Of a DNA stretch of 64,000 nucleotides, positions 39,334 through 48,157 are shown piece by piece. Position 1 is the first letter of the stretch; each line of letters begins with the position of its first letter. The notes below the pieces were generated by a model that made no database searches, was not told the origin of the DNA, and saw nothing but the letters and a program-made list of their open reading frames with translations. The stretch comes from Arthrobacter sp. UKPF54-2. GTDB lineage: Bacteria; Actinomycetota; Actinomycetes; Actinomycetales; Micrococcaceae. The translations under genes were made by a program, and so were the position numbers. The stretch is taken from the NCBI RefSeq assembly GCF_007858535.1, contig NZ_CP040174.1, positions 1,054,001 through 1,118,000 of the forward strand, read 5' to 3'.

Positions 39334-39774
39334 TTACGGGCCGATGAAGTCCGCGTTCGAGAGTGCGACCCCGAGGGTGACGACCACCAGCACCGTGATG
39401 GCAATAGCGACATAGCCCAGGACCAGGCCGGCGATCGCCATGCCCCGCCCGGACGGCTCCCGGCTCAGCGCCAGGTGCCCGAGGACGACGGCGGCCAACT
39501 GCGGGAGCAGGAAGAACCCGAAACCGAGGAAGGACGCGATGCCGCAGCACAGGCTCGCGATGCTCAGGACTCTCGGCGCTGCCGGCACCCCGTAGTAGTT
39601 CGGCTGGCCGTAGGCATCGGCGTACGGGCCCGGGCCGTAACCGCTGTAGGGCGGCTGGCCGAGGTGCGGTGCTGACGCCGGCATGGGAGGGAGACGCCCG
39701 TCGGAACCATACGGCGGGGTCCAGGGCGGCTGGTGGCCGCGCTGCGCCTCATCGTGTCTGGTCTGATCGGTCAT
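39334..39774 (-). CDS. DUF4190 domain membrane protein
   Basis: A 146-residue protein with an N-terminal Pro/Gly/Tyr-rich, probably disordered segment ([20 protein letters not shown]) and two membrane helices typical of DUF4190 ([22 protein letters not shown] and [21 protein letters not shown]). Such proteins are common in actinobacteria and of unknown function. The ATG at 39774 is used; the long frame beyond it is a shadow of the pgm gene. It is convergent with uxuB. Confidence 0.85.
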   Translation of the reverse strand: MTDQTRHDEAQRGHQPPWTPPYGSDGRLPPMPASAPHLGQPPYSGYGPGPYADAYGQPNYYGVPAAPRVLSIASLCCGIASFLGFGFFLLPQLAAVVLGHLALSREPSGRGMAIAGLVLGYVAIAITVLVVVTLGVALSNADFIGP

Positions 39775-39906
39775 GGTGTTCCCCTCTGGCGTGTGTACCT
39801 CCAGATTACCGCCGCGCCGTTTCGAGAGGGTGACCTGCGGCGTCACAGCGGCCCGATTCCCGCGAAACCATGTTGCCCCTGCCCCCGCGTCTGGCATGCT
39901 GGAGCC

Positions 39907-41568
39907 ATGGCTAGCCGCGCGGGCACAGTTGCCCAACCCCAAGACCTTGTTGACCTCACTGCGCTCCTGGATGCGTACTACGACGTCGCGCCTGACCTGG
40001 GCGACCCCGGCCAGCGGGTGGCGTTCGGAACCTCGGGGCACCGGGGCTCGAGCCTCAAAGCCTCGTTCAACGAACCCCACATCCTCGCCATCACCCAGGC
40101 CATCGTGGAATACCGCGCGGGCCAGGGCATTACCGGTCCGCTGTACCTCGCGAAGGACACCCACGCCCTGAGTGAACCGGCGCAGAATTCGGCCCTCGAG
40201 GTCCTCGCGGCCAACGGCGTTCACGTCCTGATTGATGCCCGTCACGGTTACACCCCCACCCCTGCCCTGAGCCACGCCATCCTGACCCACAACAACAAAG
40301 CACCCTCCGGCGCGCCACAGGCCGACGGGATCGTGGTCACTCCCAGCCACAACCCGCCGGGCGACGGCGGCTTCAAGTACAACCCGCCGCACGGCGGCCC
40401 GGCCGACACCGACGCCACCGGCTGGATCGCCAACCGCGCCAACGAACTCCTCGAGAACGGCCTGCGCGGGGTCAAGCGGGTCCCGATTGCCGAGGCCCTG
40501 GCCGCCGGCACCACCGGGAAGTTCGACTTCCTCTCCAGCTACGTCGATGACCTGCCCTCCGTGCTGGACCTCAACGCCATCCGCGAGGCGGGGGTCCGCA
40601 TCGGCGCCGACCCGATGGGCGGCGCATCCGTGGACTACTGGGGCGAAATCGGAGAGCGCCACCACCTCAACCTCACCGTCGTGAACCCGACCGTGGACCC
40701 GCAGTGGGCTTTTATGACGCTGGACTGGGACGAGAAAATCCGGATGGATTGCTCCTCGCCGTCGGCGATGGCCTCGCTGATCAACCGGATGTCTGTTGGT
40801 GCGGACGGGTCCGCAGCCTTCGACATCGCCACGGGCAACGACGCCGACGCCGACCGGCACGGGATCGTGACGCCGGACGGCGGCCTGATGAACCCTAACC
40901 ACTACCTCGCGGTCGCCATCGACTACCTCTACCGGCACCGCACCGGCTGGAATCCGCAGTCCGTGATTGGCAAGACCCTGGTGTCCTCCTCGATCATCGA
41001 CCGGGTGGCCGAGAGCCTGGGCCGGAAGCTCGTGGAGGTGCCGGTGGGCTTCAAGTGGTTCGTGCCCGGTCTGTTGTCCGGCGAGGGTGCCTTCGGCGGG
41101 GAGGAATCCGCCGGCGCCTCGTTCAATAAAATGGACGGCAGCGTCTGGACCACGGACAAGGACGGCATCCTGCTGGCCCTGCTGGCGTCCGAGATCACCG
41201 CGGTCACCGGCAAGTCCCCCTCGCAGTTGTACAAGGGCCTCACCGACCAGTTCGGCGACCCGGTCTACGCGCGCATCGACGCCGCCGCCACGCGGGAGCA
41301 GAAGGCGGCCCTGGGCAAGCTGTCGCCGTCGGACGTCACCGCGACGGAACTGGCCGGCGAGACCATCACGGCCAAGCTGACCGAGGCACCGGGCAACGGC
41401 GCCGCCATCGGTGGCCTCAAGGTGGTCACCGAGAACGCCTGGTTCGCGGCCCGCCCCTCCGGCACCGAGGACGTGTACAAGATCTACGCCGAATCGTTCA
41501 AGGGCGCGGAGCACCTCAAGCAAGTGCAGGCCGAGGCCAAGGCCTTGGTGGACGGGGTGATTTCCTAG
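39907..41568 (+). CDS. pgm: Phosphoglucomutase (alpha-D-glucose phosphate-specific)
   Basis: Interconverts glucose-1-phosphate and glucose-6-phosphate. The 553-residue protein shows the active-site phosphoserine loop [12 protein letters not shown], the metal loop [10 protein letters not shown], the sugar-binding GEESAGASF and the phosphate-binding loop ARPSGTED. The ATG at 39907 gives the family's standard length. Its stop overlaps that of the convergent diguanylate cyclase by four bases. Confidence 0.97.
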   Translation: MASRAGTVAQPQDLVDLTALLDAYYDVAPDLGDPGQRVAFGTSGHRGSSLKASFNEPHILAITQAIVEYRAGQGITGPLYLAKDTHALSEPAQNSALEVLAANGVHVLIDARHGYTPTPALSHAILTHNNKAPSGAPQADGIVVTPSHNPPGDGGFKYNPPHGGPADTDATGWIANRANELLENGLRGVKRVPIAEALAAGTTGKFDFLSSYVDDLPSVLDLNAIREAGVRIGADPMGGASVDYWGEIGERHHLNLTVVNPTVDPQWAFMTLDWDEKIRMDCSSPSAMASLINRMSVGADGSAAFDIATGNDADADRHGIVTPDGGLMNPNHYLAVAIDYLYRHRTGWNPQSVIGKTLVSSSIIDRVAESLGRKLVEVPVGFKWFVPGLLSGEGAFGGEESAGASFNKMDGSVWTTDKDGILLALLASEITAVTGKSPSQLYKGLTDQFGDPVYARIDAAATREQKAALGKLSPSDVTATELAGETITAKLTEAPGNGAAIGGLKVVTENAWFAARPSGTEDVYKIYAESFKGAEHLKQVQAEAKALVDGVIS

Positions 41569-42731
41569 GCTGTCTGTTCCTCGCGAAGGCTGGTGGCCAG
41601 CACCGACCGGTCCCGGCCGAGCGTTTTGGCGCGGTAGAGGGCGGCGTCGGCCGAGGCGATCAGCGCCTGCAGGTCCACCCGGCCGGGCCCGGTGGAGGCG
41701 ATCCCGTAGCTCACGGTGGGGAGCCGGGCGGCGACGTTTGGCTGTGCTTCCTGCAGCCGGCGGCTGATCACGGCCGCCATCTGGCCGGCCCGCTCGGGGG
41801 TAAGGCCGGGCAAGAGCAGGATGAACTCCTCGCCGCCGTAGCGTCCCACGAGGTCGGTGGAGCGGACCGCTGAGGTGCATGCGGCGGCGAACGCCTGCAG
41901 CGCTTCGTCCCCGGCGGCGTGCCCGTACTGGTCGTTGACGGCCTTGAAGTGGTCCAGGTCCGCCAGGACAAGGGCCGCGGTGGTCCGCGCACCGCTGAGG
42001 CGGCGCAGTTCATTCTCCGCCAGGTCCACGAAGGCCGTGCGGTTGAGCAGCCCGGTGAGGCCGTCCACAGTGGCGCGCGCCCTCAGGTCACGGGTCAGTT
42101 GTTCGTTGCTTAGCTCCGCCATGGTGAAGGAAGCCAGCACCAGGATCATCGAGGTCAGGAGCGTCGTCACCACAGAGCCGAAGTAGGCAACAAACACCGG
42201 CCCCTCCGGACCGTCGATCAGAAAGGCTGTCAGCCGGCCGGCGTAGAACAGGGCCAGGAACGCTGAGCCGTAGGCGAGGGGGCGGTGCACACGGGAGTAG
42301 TCGACGTCGAGCAGGAAGAGCTCGCGGGAGGAGAGCCCCAGCATCAGCCCCATCATGCCCAGCAGGACAGCGCCGCCGGACCAGTTGTTGGTTGCCGGAT
42401 GGTCCAATACCGCCACGACACCCGTCAGCGAAGGGGCCGCGAGCAGGGTCCAAAGCGGGGAGCTTCCGTTGCGCAGCGACCGGGCGCCCGCCCACATGGC
42501 GACGGCTCCCCCGACCAGCAACGTGTTGCCCAGCGGGTTCGCCCATGCCTGGTGCTCGGTGCCATCGAGGAGATAGGAGGCCGACCCGGTGAGGAAGAAC
42601 AGCAGCGCTGAACACCACCACCCGCTGAAGGGCGAGCGGGTCCGCCGGTACGTGATGAAGTAGAACAGGCAGAGCAACGTCAAGGTCACGACTGCCAAAC
42701 CGACGCGCAGTGTGGAGGTGTCAAGCATCAT
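41565..42731 (-). CDS. GGDEF diguanylate cyclase, membrane-bound
   Basis: A 388-residue protein. The N-terminal ~210 residues hold about seven hydrophobic helices with no recognised sensor name; the C-terminal GGDEF domain has [13 protein letters not shown] and the inhibitory I-site R-S-T-D five residues before it. It should make cyclic di-GMP from two GTP and be product-inhibited. The start is ATG 42731 ([10 protein letters not shown]). No EAL domain is present, and no neighbouring c-di-GMP gene is seen in the window. Confidence 0.9.
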   Translation of the reverse strand: MMLDTSTLRVGLAVVTLTLLCLFYFITYRRTRSPFSGWWCSALLFFLTGSASYLLDGTEHQAWANPLGNTLLVGGAVAMWAGARSLRNGSSPLWTLLAAPSLTGVVAVLDHPATNNWSGGAVLLGMMGLMLGLSSRELFLLDVDYSRVHRPLAYGSAFLALFYAGRLTAFLIDGPEGPVFVAYFGSVVTTLLTSMILVLASFTMAELSNEQLTRDLRARATVDGLTGLLNRTAFVDLAENELRRLSGARTTAALVLADLDHFKAVNDQYGHAAGDEALQAFAAACTSAVRSTDLVGRYGGEEFILLLPGLTPERAGQMAAVISRRLQEAQPNVAARLPTVSYGIASTGPGRVDLQALIASADAALYRAKTLGRDRSVLATSLREEQTA

Positions 42732-42832
42732 CCCGTGATTCCCCCAGCGCACGCCTTGTGACCCCGGTCTCCCCGGGTGTCTGACTCCGAATTTGACCCA
42801 AGTATTGCACCTCGGTGAACAAATGAAGAGGT

Positions 42833-43324
42833 TCATTCACGATTTGGTCCCCAAAGACGCAGAATCCGCCTCGTGGCGTGCCCGCCGTCGGGCGCCATGT
42901 CCACGAGCGCGATCCGGTCCAGCTCCAAATTCTCGCCCGCCCTGGGCGCCTTCCCGGCCCGGTGCGACACATGCGGGCGGAAACCGGCCCCGGTGTAACC
43001 GGGGGTGGCGACCCGTCCCGACAACGCCTCGACCACTCCCACAAGTGCCTCATGGAGGCCCTGGAGCGGGGCGCTGGCGTCGATCAGGCTGACCGGGACT
43101 GATCCGCCCCGGCCAAATCCGGCCTCTACGCCCACGGTGACGGTGCTGCCCAGCGCGGCCCGGACCGGCGCATCCATCAGCGCGGCCACGCGGCCGGCCA
43201 GCTCATCATCGACGACGTCGAACTTCACCAGCGTGATGTGCAGGGGCCACGCGTCGCGGGGGAATTCCATTCCCTCGGTGACCGGCTCCAGGAAAGCGAC
43301 CACAATCAGGTTCCGCATGGGCAT
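42833..43324 (-). CDS. 2'-5' RNA ligase/2H phosphoesterase family protein
   Basis: A 163-residue protein with the two histidine motifs of the 2H superfamily: HITL in WPLHITLVKF and HVSH in FRPHVSHRAG. These hydrolyse or ligate 2'-5' or cyclic phosphodiesters in RNA or nucleotides. The second motif has Ser where Thr is more usual, which is tolerated. A second ATG two codons later (43318) is an alternative start. Confidence 0.8.
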   Translation of the reverse strand: MPMRNLIVVAFLEPVTEGMEFPRDAWPLHITLVKFDVVDDELAGRVAALMDAPVRAALGSTVTVGVEAGFGRGGSVPVSLIDASAPLQGLHEALVGVVEALSGRVATPGYTGAGFRPHVSHRAGKAPRAGENLELDRIALVDMAPDGGHATRRILRLWGPNRE

Positions 43325-43375
43325 AGTCTGCCACTGCCCGCCGACCCGGTCGCCTGCCGCCGCCCTGCTGCCGGG

Positions 43376-43981
43376 TTAGACGGTGCGGACCACGTCTTCG
43401 TAGGCGAACTTGGGCTTCGGAGCGCCCCAGGCGTTCTCGGCGGCCTGGCCGATGTTGACCACCATAAAGCTCTTCTGGCTCCCGTCCGGGTAGAAGGCGG
43501 CATCGATCTTGCCGAAGTCGGCGCCTGTCATTGGCCCGGCCGAAAGTCCCAGCGAACGGACCGCCAGGATGAAGTACCCGGCCTGCAGGTGGGCGTTGTT
43601 GTTGCCCGTGGCCGCGGCAAGGTCCGGCGCCGCGTCGTACATGGCCTTGGGTGCGTTGAAGCCGGGGAGGAAGGTGTCCCACTGCTCGTGCCAGGCGGTG
43701 TCGGTGCTGAGGACCGCGACCAGCGGCGCGGACGCAGTCTTGGCGCGGTTCCCGGCGGACAGGGCGTCCACCAGGGTGGCCCGCGCCTCATCGGAGCGGA
43801 CGTAGGTGACACGCAGCGGCTGCGAGTTGAACGCGGTGGGACCGAACTTGGTCAATTCGTAAATGGCGCGGGCCTGCTCGTCCGTGACCTCGCCGGTGAA
43901 GGCGTTGGCTGTGCGCGCCTGGGCAAAGATGGCGTCCACCGCTGCGGCGTCGATTACTGCTTCTTCATGGGCGATCGTCAT
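43376..43981 (-). CDS. Malonic semialdehyde reductase (RutE-like nitroreductase family)
   Basis: FMN-dependent nitroreductase-fold protein of 201 residues, with KFGPTAFNSQPLRVTYVRSDEA at the N-terminal FMN-binding site, LQAGYFILAVRSLGLSAGPMTG in the middle and a C-terminal KPKFAYEDVV. This is the RutE/HadB subgroup that reduces malonic semialdehyde to 3-hydroxypropionate, but the other rut genes are not next to it, so a general NAD(P)H reductase role is possible. Confidence 0.85.
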   Translation of the reverse strand: MTIAHEEAVIDAAAVDAIFAQARTANAFTGEVTDEQARAIYELTKFGPTAFNSQPLRVTYVRSDEARATLVDALSAGNRAKTASAPLVAVLSTDTAWHEQWDTFLPGFNAPKAMYDAAPDLAAATGNNNAHLQAGYFILAVRSLGLSAGPMTGADFGKIDAAFYPDGSQKSFMVVNIGQAAENAWGAPKPKFAYEDVVRTV

Positions 43982-44153
43982 TCTCGTCCCTTTCGCTGGG
44001 GGGGCGGCCCCGTCCGGGGGCTGCTGCTGTCCCTTGGTTCAACCGGGGCTCCGGCCGGCAGCTTCCCGGCGCGTGGCGTGAGCTCTCCCACAGCGGGCCG
44101 GCCGCGATTTACGTCCCTACGCCTGGGGATGGGCGTCATGCGAGGATGAGATC

Positions 44154-44657
44154 ATGGCCCCCAGGCACCCGACGTCGGCGACGCTCTTCGATTCCGGCAG
44201 GATGTTTTACGGCAAGGCACCCCGAAGCATCTTCGCCGTCGTATACGTGATTCTCGCCGCGAGCTTCGCCGGGGCGCTCTTGTCCGGCGCCGGGAAGAAG
44301 GAGCCTACGGGACTTGGAGTGCTCGCCGCAGTCACTGCTCTTCTTGCTGTGTTCTCCTTCGGTTACTCCCGGATCCGGGTGACAGAGGACGAAGTCATCC
44401 TCACATGGCTACCCCTTTACCGGTCCCGCATCCCCCTCTCAGAGATCCGATCCGCTTCGGCGCAGGAGATTAGGGGCCTGCAGTACGGCTTCGGGCTTCG
44501 GCTCGGCACCTTCGGGCTTGCACTGATCCAGGACACCGGGCCGGCCGTCCGGCTCAAGGCAAGACACGGCTACGTCCTTAGTCTCGGGACCGAAGAACGA
44601 CGCACCGAACTGCTTGCCGCCCTCTCCAGCGCGGGCGTGGCCACCAGCGAGGCCTAG
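44154..44657 (+). CDS. Hypothetical membrane protein with PH-like domain
   Basis: A 167-residue protein with two N-terminal helices (about 25-45 and 54-70) followed by a beta-rich part (SRIRVTEDEVILTWLPLYRSRIPLSEIRSASAQEI) that resembles bacterial PH modules. No family assignment is firm. A GAGGATGAG ribosome site precedes ATG 44154. It stands between the nitroreductase (divergent) and the MFS gene (convergent). Confidence 0.75.
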   Translation: MAPRHPTSATLFDSGRMFYGKAPRSIFAVVYVILAASFAGALLSGAGKKEPTGLGVLAAVTALLAVFSFGYSRIRVTEDEVILTWLPLYRSRIPLSEIRSASAQEIRGLQYGFGLRLGTFGLALIQDTGPAVRLKARHGYVLSLGTEERRTELLAALSSAGVATSEA

Positions 44658-44666
44658 TTTAGGCTT

Positions 44667-46010
44667 TCAGGACTCCACCGGCTGGATCGTCCGTGTGGTG
44701 CGCTGGACGTCGAGTTCCTCCGGGAACGTCTGCCAGTGCCGAAGCGGCGAGGCGATGACGGGCAGGGCCGAGGCCGCCGCAATGAGGGCCGCCCCCCATA
44801 GGACGGGGGCCTCGCCGGCGAGGAGTGCCAGGAAGCCTCCGGCGAGGCTGGCCACGGGCATGACCCCCAGGGTGACAAGGCGGTAGCTGGACATCGCCCG
44901 GCCCATGAGGTCCGCCGGGACCAGCCGGGCCACGATGCCGGACCCGGCCAGTCCGGTCAGCACCACGGAGTAGGACCAGCCGAAGCCGGAGAGTCCGACC
45001 CAGAACACCGCCGGCAGCGCCAGGGCGGGGGCCGCGGGAACCAGCAGCATGCAGCATGCCCCCGCCACGCTGGCGATGACCTTCGTCTTGCCGATTCCGA
45101 AGCGGCGGGTTACGCCGGTGGCCATCAGCGAGGCCAGAAGTCCGCCGGCTGCGGAGACGGCGCCCAAGGCCACGACCTGGTCCGCCGGTATCCGGAGGGT
45201 GTTGAGGACAAAGACGACTTTGGCGCCGGCGGCCCACATACCGGCCGCGTTGACCAGCGCCACCGAGCCCATCAGGGCCCGGACGATCGGGTGCCCCAGC
45301 GTAAAGACCAGCCCGTGGCGCGCCTCCGCCCAGAACCCCGTGGGGCCCGGGGTTCTGGGCGTCCGCACCTCCGGCAGCGCGCACGTCACCGCGGCGGAGA
45401 AGAGATAGGCCAGGCCCGAGATCGCCAGGACGGCGGGTGCTGCTGCGATTCTGATCAAAACACCGGTGACCCCGGGGGCGGCGACGGCGAGGCCGCTCTG
45501 GACGGCCTGCACCCTGGCGTAGCCGCGCGCGAGCTGGTCGCCCGCCAGCAGCGTCGGCATCACCGCCGAGTGCGCCGAGGTGAAGAAAACGTCGGCGACG
45601 CTGATGACGGCGGCGACGAGGAAGAGGTGCCAGAGCTGCAGGGCCCCCGCTGCGTAGGCAATGGGCACCGTCAGCACCGCGGCGGCCCGGACCAGGTTGG
45701 CACCGATCAGGACCGGTTTCCGGGGCCAGCGGTCCACCAGAACGCCCGCCGGCACGCCCAGAACCAGGAACGCCGCCAGGCCCAGGGCGTTGAGGATGCC
45801 CGCTTCAAAAGCCCCGGCGCTGAGGACGGCAACCGCCACAACCGGCAGCAGGGCGCGTGCGACGTCGTCGCCGATCCCATCGCCGATGCCCGCAATAAAG
45901 AGCCACCGGAACGGTCCCCGCAGCAGCGGCCCGGCAGGCGCAGCGCCGGAGCCCTGTTCTTTGCCGGCGGTGCCGCTATTCTGGGAGCCAGGCGATGTGC
46001 GAAAGGTCAC
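44667..46010 (-). CDS. MFS transporter (exporter type)
   Basis: About 447 residues from GTG 46010, with roughly 12 membrane helices and the MFS loop PAGVLVDRWPRKPVLIGANLVRA between helices 2 and 3. It looks like the MFS_3/enterobactin-exporter-like group common in actinobacteria, which often exports drugs or is uncharacterised. The frame is open up to ATG 46061, so a start at that position would place the palindrome inside the gene. It is divergent from the zinc-finger protein. Confidence 0.85.
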   Translation of the reverse strand: MTFRTSPGSQNSGTAGKEQGSGAAPAGPLLRGPFRWLFIAGIGDGIGDDVARALLPVVAVAVLSAGAFEAGILNALGLAAFLVLGVPAGVLVDRWPRKPVLIGANLVRAAAVLTVPIAYAAGALQLWHLFLVAAVISVADVFFTSAHSAVMPTLLAGDQLARGYARVQAVQSGLAVAAPGVTGVLIRIAAAPAVLAISGLAYLFSAAVTCALPEVRTPRTPGPTGFWAEARHGLVFTLGHPIVRALMGSVALVNAAGMWAAGAKVVFVLNTLRIPADQVVALGAVSAAGGLLASLMATGVTRRFGIGKTKVIASVAGACCMLLVPAAPALALPAVFWVGLSGFGWSYSVVLTGLAGSGIVARLVPADLMGRAMSSYRLVTLGVMPVASLAGGFLALLAGEAPVLWGAALIAAASALPVIASPLRHWQTFPEELDVQRTTRTIQPVES

Positions 46011-46017
46011 ACGTGAG

Positions 46018-46037
46018 GGTGTCAGGTGACACCTGAC
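46018..46037. promoter_or_regulatory. Overlapping palindromes: candidate operator between MFS and zinc-finger genes
   Basis: The 20 bases 46018-46037 contain two overlapping inverted repeats: GGTGTCA GG TGACACC (46018-46033, perfect) and GTCAGGTG A CACCTGAC (46021-46037, perfect arms). A further small GTTG T CAAC lies at 46038-46046. They lie 8-27 bases upstream of the MFS GTG start and 35-54 bases before the zinc-finger ATG, the right place for a shared operator. Confidence 0.55.
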
Positions 46038-46071
46038 GTTGTCAACGGCGCCACGCAGCACGGGAGCACAA

Positions 46072-46452
46072 ATGGTCGACGTCGATTCACCGCAGCGCTA
46101 CTGCTCTTTCTGCGGCCTCCCCGGGGCACCTGACCGGCGGCTCGTCGCAGGGCCGGGCATCTCCATCTGTGAGGACTGCGTGGGCGCCGCCCGGGATCTT
46201 CTGGACGCCCCCGCCGAGGCTTCCGGGGAAGGCGTAGCTGGGGCCGCGCTTGGGCCCGCATGGCAAGAGCTGAGCGATGAGGCAATCCTGGCGCACTTGC
46301 CGGAGATTTCCCGCGTTGGCTCCCACGTCGAGGAGCAACTGAGGCACTGGGTGGGCGCTGCCAGGGACAGGGACATCAGCTGGTCCCGGATCGGGGGCGC
46401 CCTGGGCATCACCCGCCAAACCGCCTGGCAGCGTTTCAAGGAGGTCCCCTGA
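46072..46452 (+). CDS. ClpX-type C4 zinc finger plus helix-turn-helix protein
   Basis: A 126-residue protein. Residues about 8-40 (CSFCGLP, then CEDC) form the four-cysteine zinc-binding domain normally found at the N-terminus of ClpX, including the typical LVAGPGISICEDCV. There is no AAA+ ATPase part. The C-terminus (ISWSRIGGALGITRQTAWQRFKEV) is a helix-turn-helix. It could be a DNA-binding regulator or an adaptor; the divergent MFS gene is a natural target. CGGGAG precedes the ATG. Confidence 0.8.
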   Translation: MVDVDSPQRYCSFCGLPGAPDRRLVAGPGISICEDCVGAARDLLDAPAEASGEGVAGAALGPAWQELSDEAILAHLPEISRVGSHVEEQLRHWVGAARDRDISWSRIGGALGITRQTAWQRFKEVP

Positions 46453-46482
46453 GCCTGGTGGGGCCGGCCGCGAATTTAGTTC

Positions 46483-46602
46483 ATGGGAATCGGTGCAGCC
46501 CTCGTTGTTCGTCCGGCCGGCACGCCGGACGATTTCCCTCGGGTCCAGGCCGCCCACTTTGAACTGGTCTTGGCCTGTCCGTGGCACCCCTTATTGTCAT
46601 AG
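46483..46602 (+). pseudogene. Duplicated 5' end of the DUF222/HNH gene
   Basis: A 39-codon frame (MGIGAALVVRPAGTPDD...) whose first 16 codons match the start of the HNH gene, exactly 140 bases further on. About 50 bases are shared with four differences, including a GTCCGGC...GCCGGAC hairpin. After codon 16 the match ends and the frame soon stops. It looks like a remnant of a tandem duplication or a repeated leader, not a working gene. Confidence 0.6.
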
Positions 46603-46621
46603 GTCCCCGGCAGGATTGAGT

Positions 46622-46672
46622 CATGGGAATCGGTGCAGCTCTCATCGTTCGTCCGGCCGGCAGGCCGGACGG
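46622..46672 (+). repeat. Second copy of the ~50-base direct repeat
   Basis: Bases 46622-46671 repeat 46482-46531 with four mismatches at a spacing of 140 bases. This copy holds the start codon and first codons of the HNH gene. Confidence 0.8.
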
Positions 46673-48104
46673 TGAGGGGCGCCGGGTTCCGCCGCTGGAC
46701 AGCGTTCTCGGGCAGCTGCGCGGGTTCTGTGCGACGGCGGTCGGCGACGCCGCGCTGCTCGGTTTCGCGGAGGCGGCGGAGTTCGCCGGCCGGGTCGAGG
46801 AGATCACCCGGGCCGCGGAATACCTGCAGCTCGTCGCCGCCGGGGCGGTGCAGCGCACCCGCTTCGAGGCGGCGAACGACGGCGCCCCGGCCCTCGACGA
46901 CGGCTACCGCAAAACCTCCGAGTTCCTCCGGGACCAGCTGCAGATCAGCGCCGTCGAGGCCCACCGCCGCCTCACCCTGGCGCAGGACCTGCTGCCCCGC
47001 ACCGGGATGACCGGCCAGCCGCTGCCGCCGGTGCGCGAGGAACTCGCCGCGGCCGTCGCCGCCGGGGCCGTCCCGTCCCGGTCCGCGACCATCATCACCC
47101 ACGCTTTGGACCGGGTCCGGCCCGTCTGCGATCCGGAGACCAGTGCCCGGATGGAACACGCCCTGACCCGCACCGCGGCCGAACACGACCCCGACTTCCT
47201 GACCCGGATCACGAAGCGCTGGGTGGACGCGATCGACCAGGACGGCGCCGAACCTTCCGAGGAAGTCCTCCGCCAGCTCCAGGGCGCGTTCATCCGCAAA
47301 CCCTGCCACGGGCTGCAGCACCTGGAAATCTTCGCCACCACCGAACAGTTCGAACACCTTCTGACCGTGATGAACACCGCCACCAACCCCCGCACCGGCG
47401 GCGGTACGGCCGGCAACGAGGCCGCCGACGGTTTCGTGCCAAACCAACTGGACCGGCGGTCCCGGCCGCAGAAACACCTCGACGGCCTCGTCGGCGGCTG
47501 CAAGGTCGCCATGGCCTCCGGCGGACTCCCCGCCGCGGGCGGACTCCGGCCCCAGGTCATGGTCACCATCGACTACCGCGACCTGCTCGAACGCCTCACC
47601 CGGCTGACCGACACAGAGGAAGCTGCGACGTTGGACGGGACCGGGGACGCCGGAGGACCAGGCACCGGCCCCTTCGGGTTCACCGGCACGGGCACCATGG
47701 CGTTCACCGGTCCCGTCACCGCCGCGACCATCCGCAAAATCGCCTGCGACGCCGACATCATCCCCGTCCTGCTCGGCAGCGAAGGCCGGGTCCTGGACAT
47801 CGGCCGCACCACCCGCGTCTTCCCGCCCCACATCCGCAAAGCCATCACCGCCCGCGACCAAGGCTGCACCTTCCCCGGCTGCACCATCCCCGCCCCCTGG
47901 TGCGAAGCCCACCACATCACCTACTGGTCCCGCGCCGGCACCACCAGCACCGACAACGGAACACTCCTGTGTTCACACCATCACCACCTGATCCACAAAG
48001 AACAATGGACCATCCAACCCCGCAACGGCATCCCCTGGTTCATCCCGCCACCCCACATCGACCCCCACCAAACACCCCGACGCAACCACTACTTCCGCTG
48101 CTGA
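46623..48104 (+). CDS. DUF222 domain HNH endonuclease family protein
   Basis: A 493-residue protein of the actinobacterial 13E12-repeat/DUF222 type. The N-terminal helical DUF222 part is followed by a C-terminal HNH nuclease motif (FPGCTIPAPWCEAHHITYWSRAG ... LLCSHHHHLIHKEQW). Such genes are multi-copy in Arthrobacter and mycobacterial relatives and may be selfish or mobile. The Met at 46623 is the start used; the N-terminal 16 residues are part of the direct repeat, so a later start is possible. Confidence 0.88.
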   Translation: MGIGAALIVRPAGRPDGEGRRVPPLDSVLGQLRGFCATAVGDAALLGFAEAAEFAGRVEEITRAAEYLQLVAAGAVQRTRFEAANDGAPALDDGYRKTSEFLRDQLQISAVEAHRRLTLAQDLLPRTGMTGQPLPPVREELAAAVAAGAVPSRSATIITHALDRVRPVCDPETSARMEHALTRTAAEHDPDFLTRITKRWVDAIDQDGAEPSEEVLRQLQGAFIRKPCHGLQHLEIFATTEQFEHLLTVMNTATNPRTGGGTAGNEAADGFVPNQLDRRSRPQKHLDGLVGGCKVAMASGGLPAAGGLRPQVMVTIDYRDLLERLTRLTDTEEAATLDGTGDAGGPGTGPFGFTGTGTMAFTGPVTAATIRKIACDADIIPVLLGSEGRVLDIGRTTRVFPPHIRKAITARDQGCTFPGCTIPAPWCEAHHITYWSRAGTTSTDNGTLLCSHHHHLIHKEQWTIQPRNGIPWFIPPPHIDPHQTPRRNHYFRC

Positions 48105-48140
48105 GGCACACGGGAAGTTGGCCAAGAGCCGCCCCCGCGA

Positions 48141-48157
48141 CGGCGCATCATGCGCCG
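48141..48157. terminator. Small palindrome at the methyltransferase stop
   Basis: CGGCGCAT C ATGCGCCG is a perfect 8-base inverted repeat overlapping the stop codon of the methyltransferase gene, between it and the convergent HNH gene. It could act as part of a terminator; the loop is too short for a good hairpin. Confidence 0.3.

Noticed and set aside
39775..41880. Upstream extension of the DUF4190 frame across pgm
   Set aside because: Antisense to pgm, which has all its catalytic motifs.
46011..46061. Start of the MFS transporter at ATG 46061
   Set aside because: It would place the palindromic candidate operator within coding sequence and give a Cys/His/Arg-rich N-terminus unlike the family. 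GTG 46010 is preferred, but not proven.
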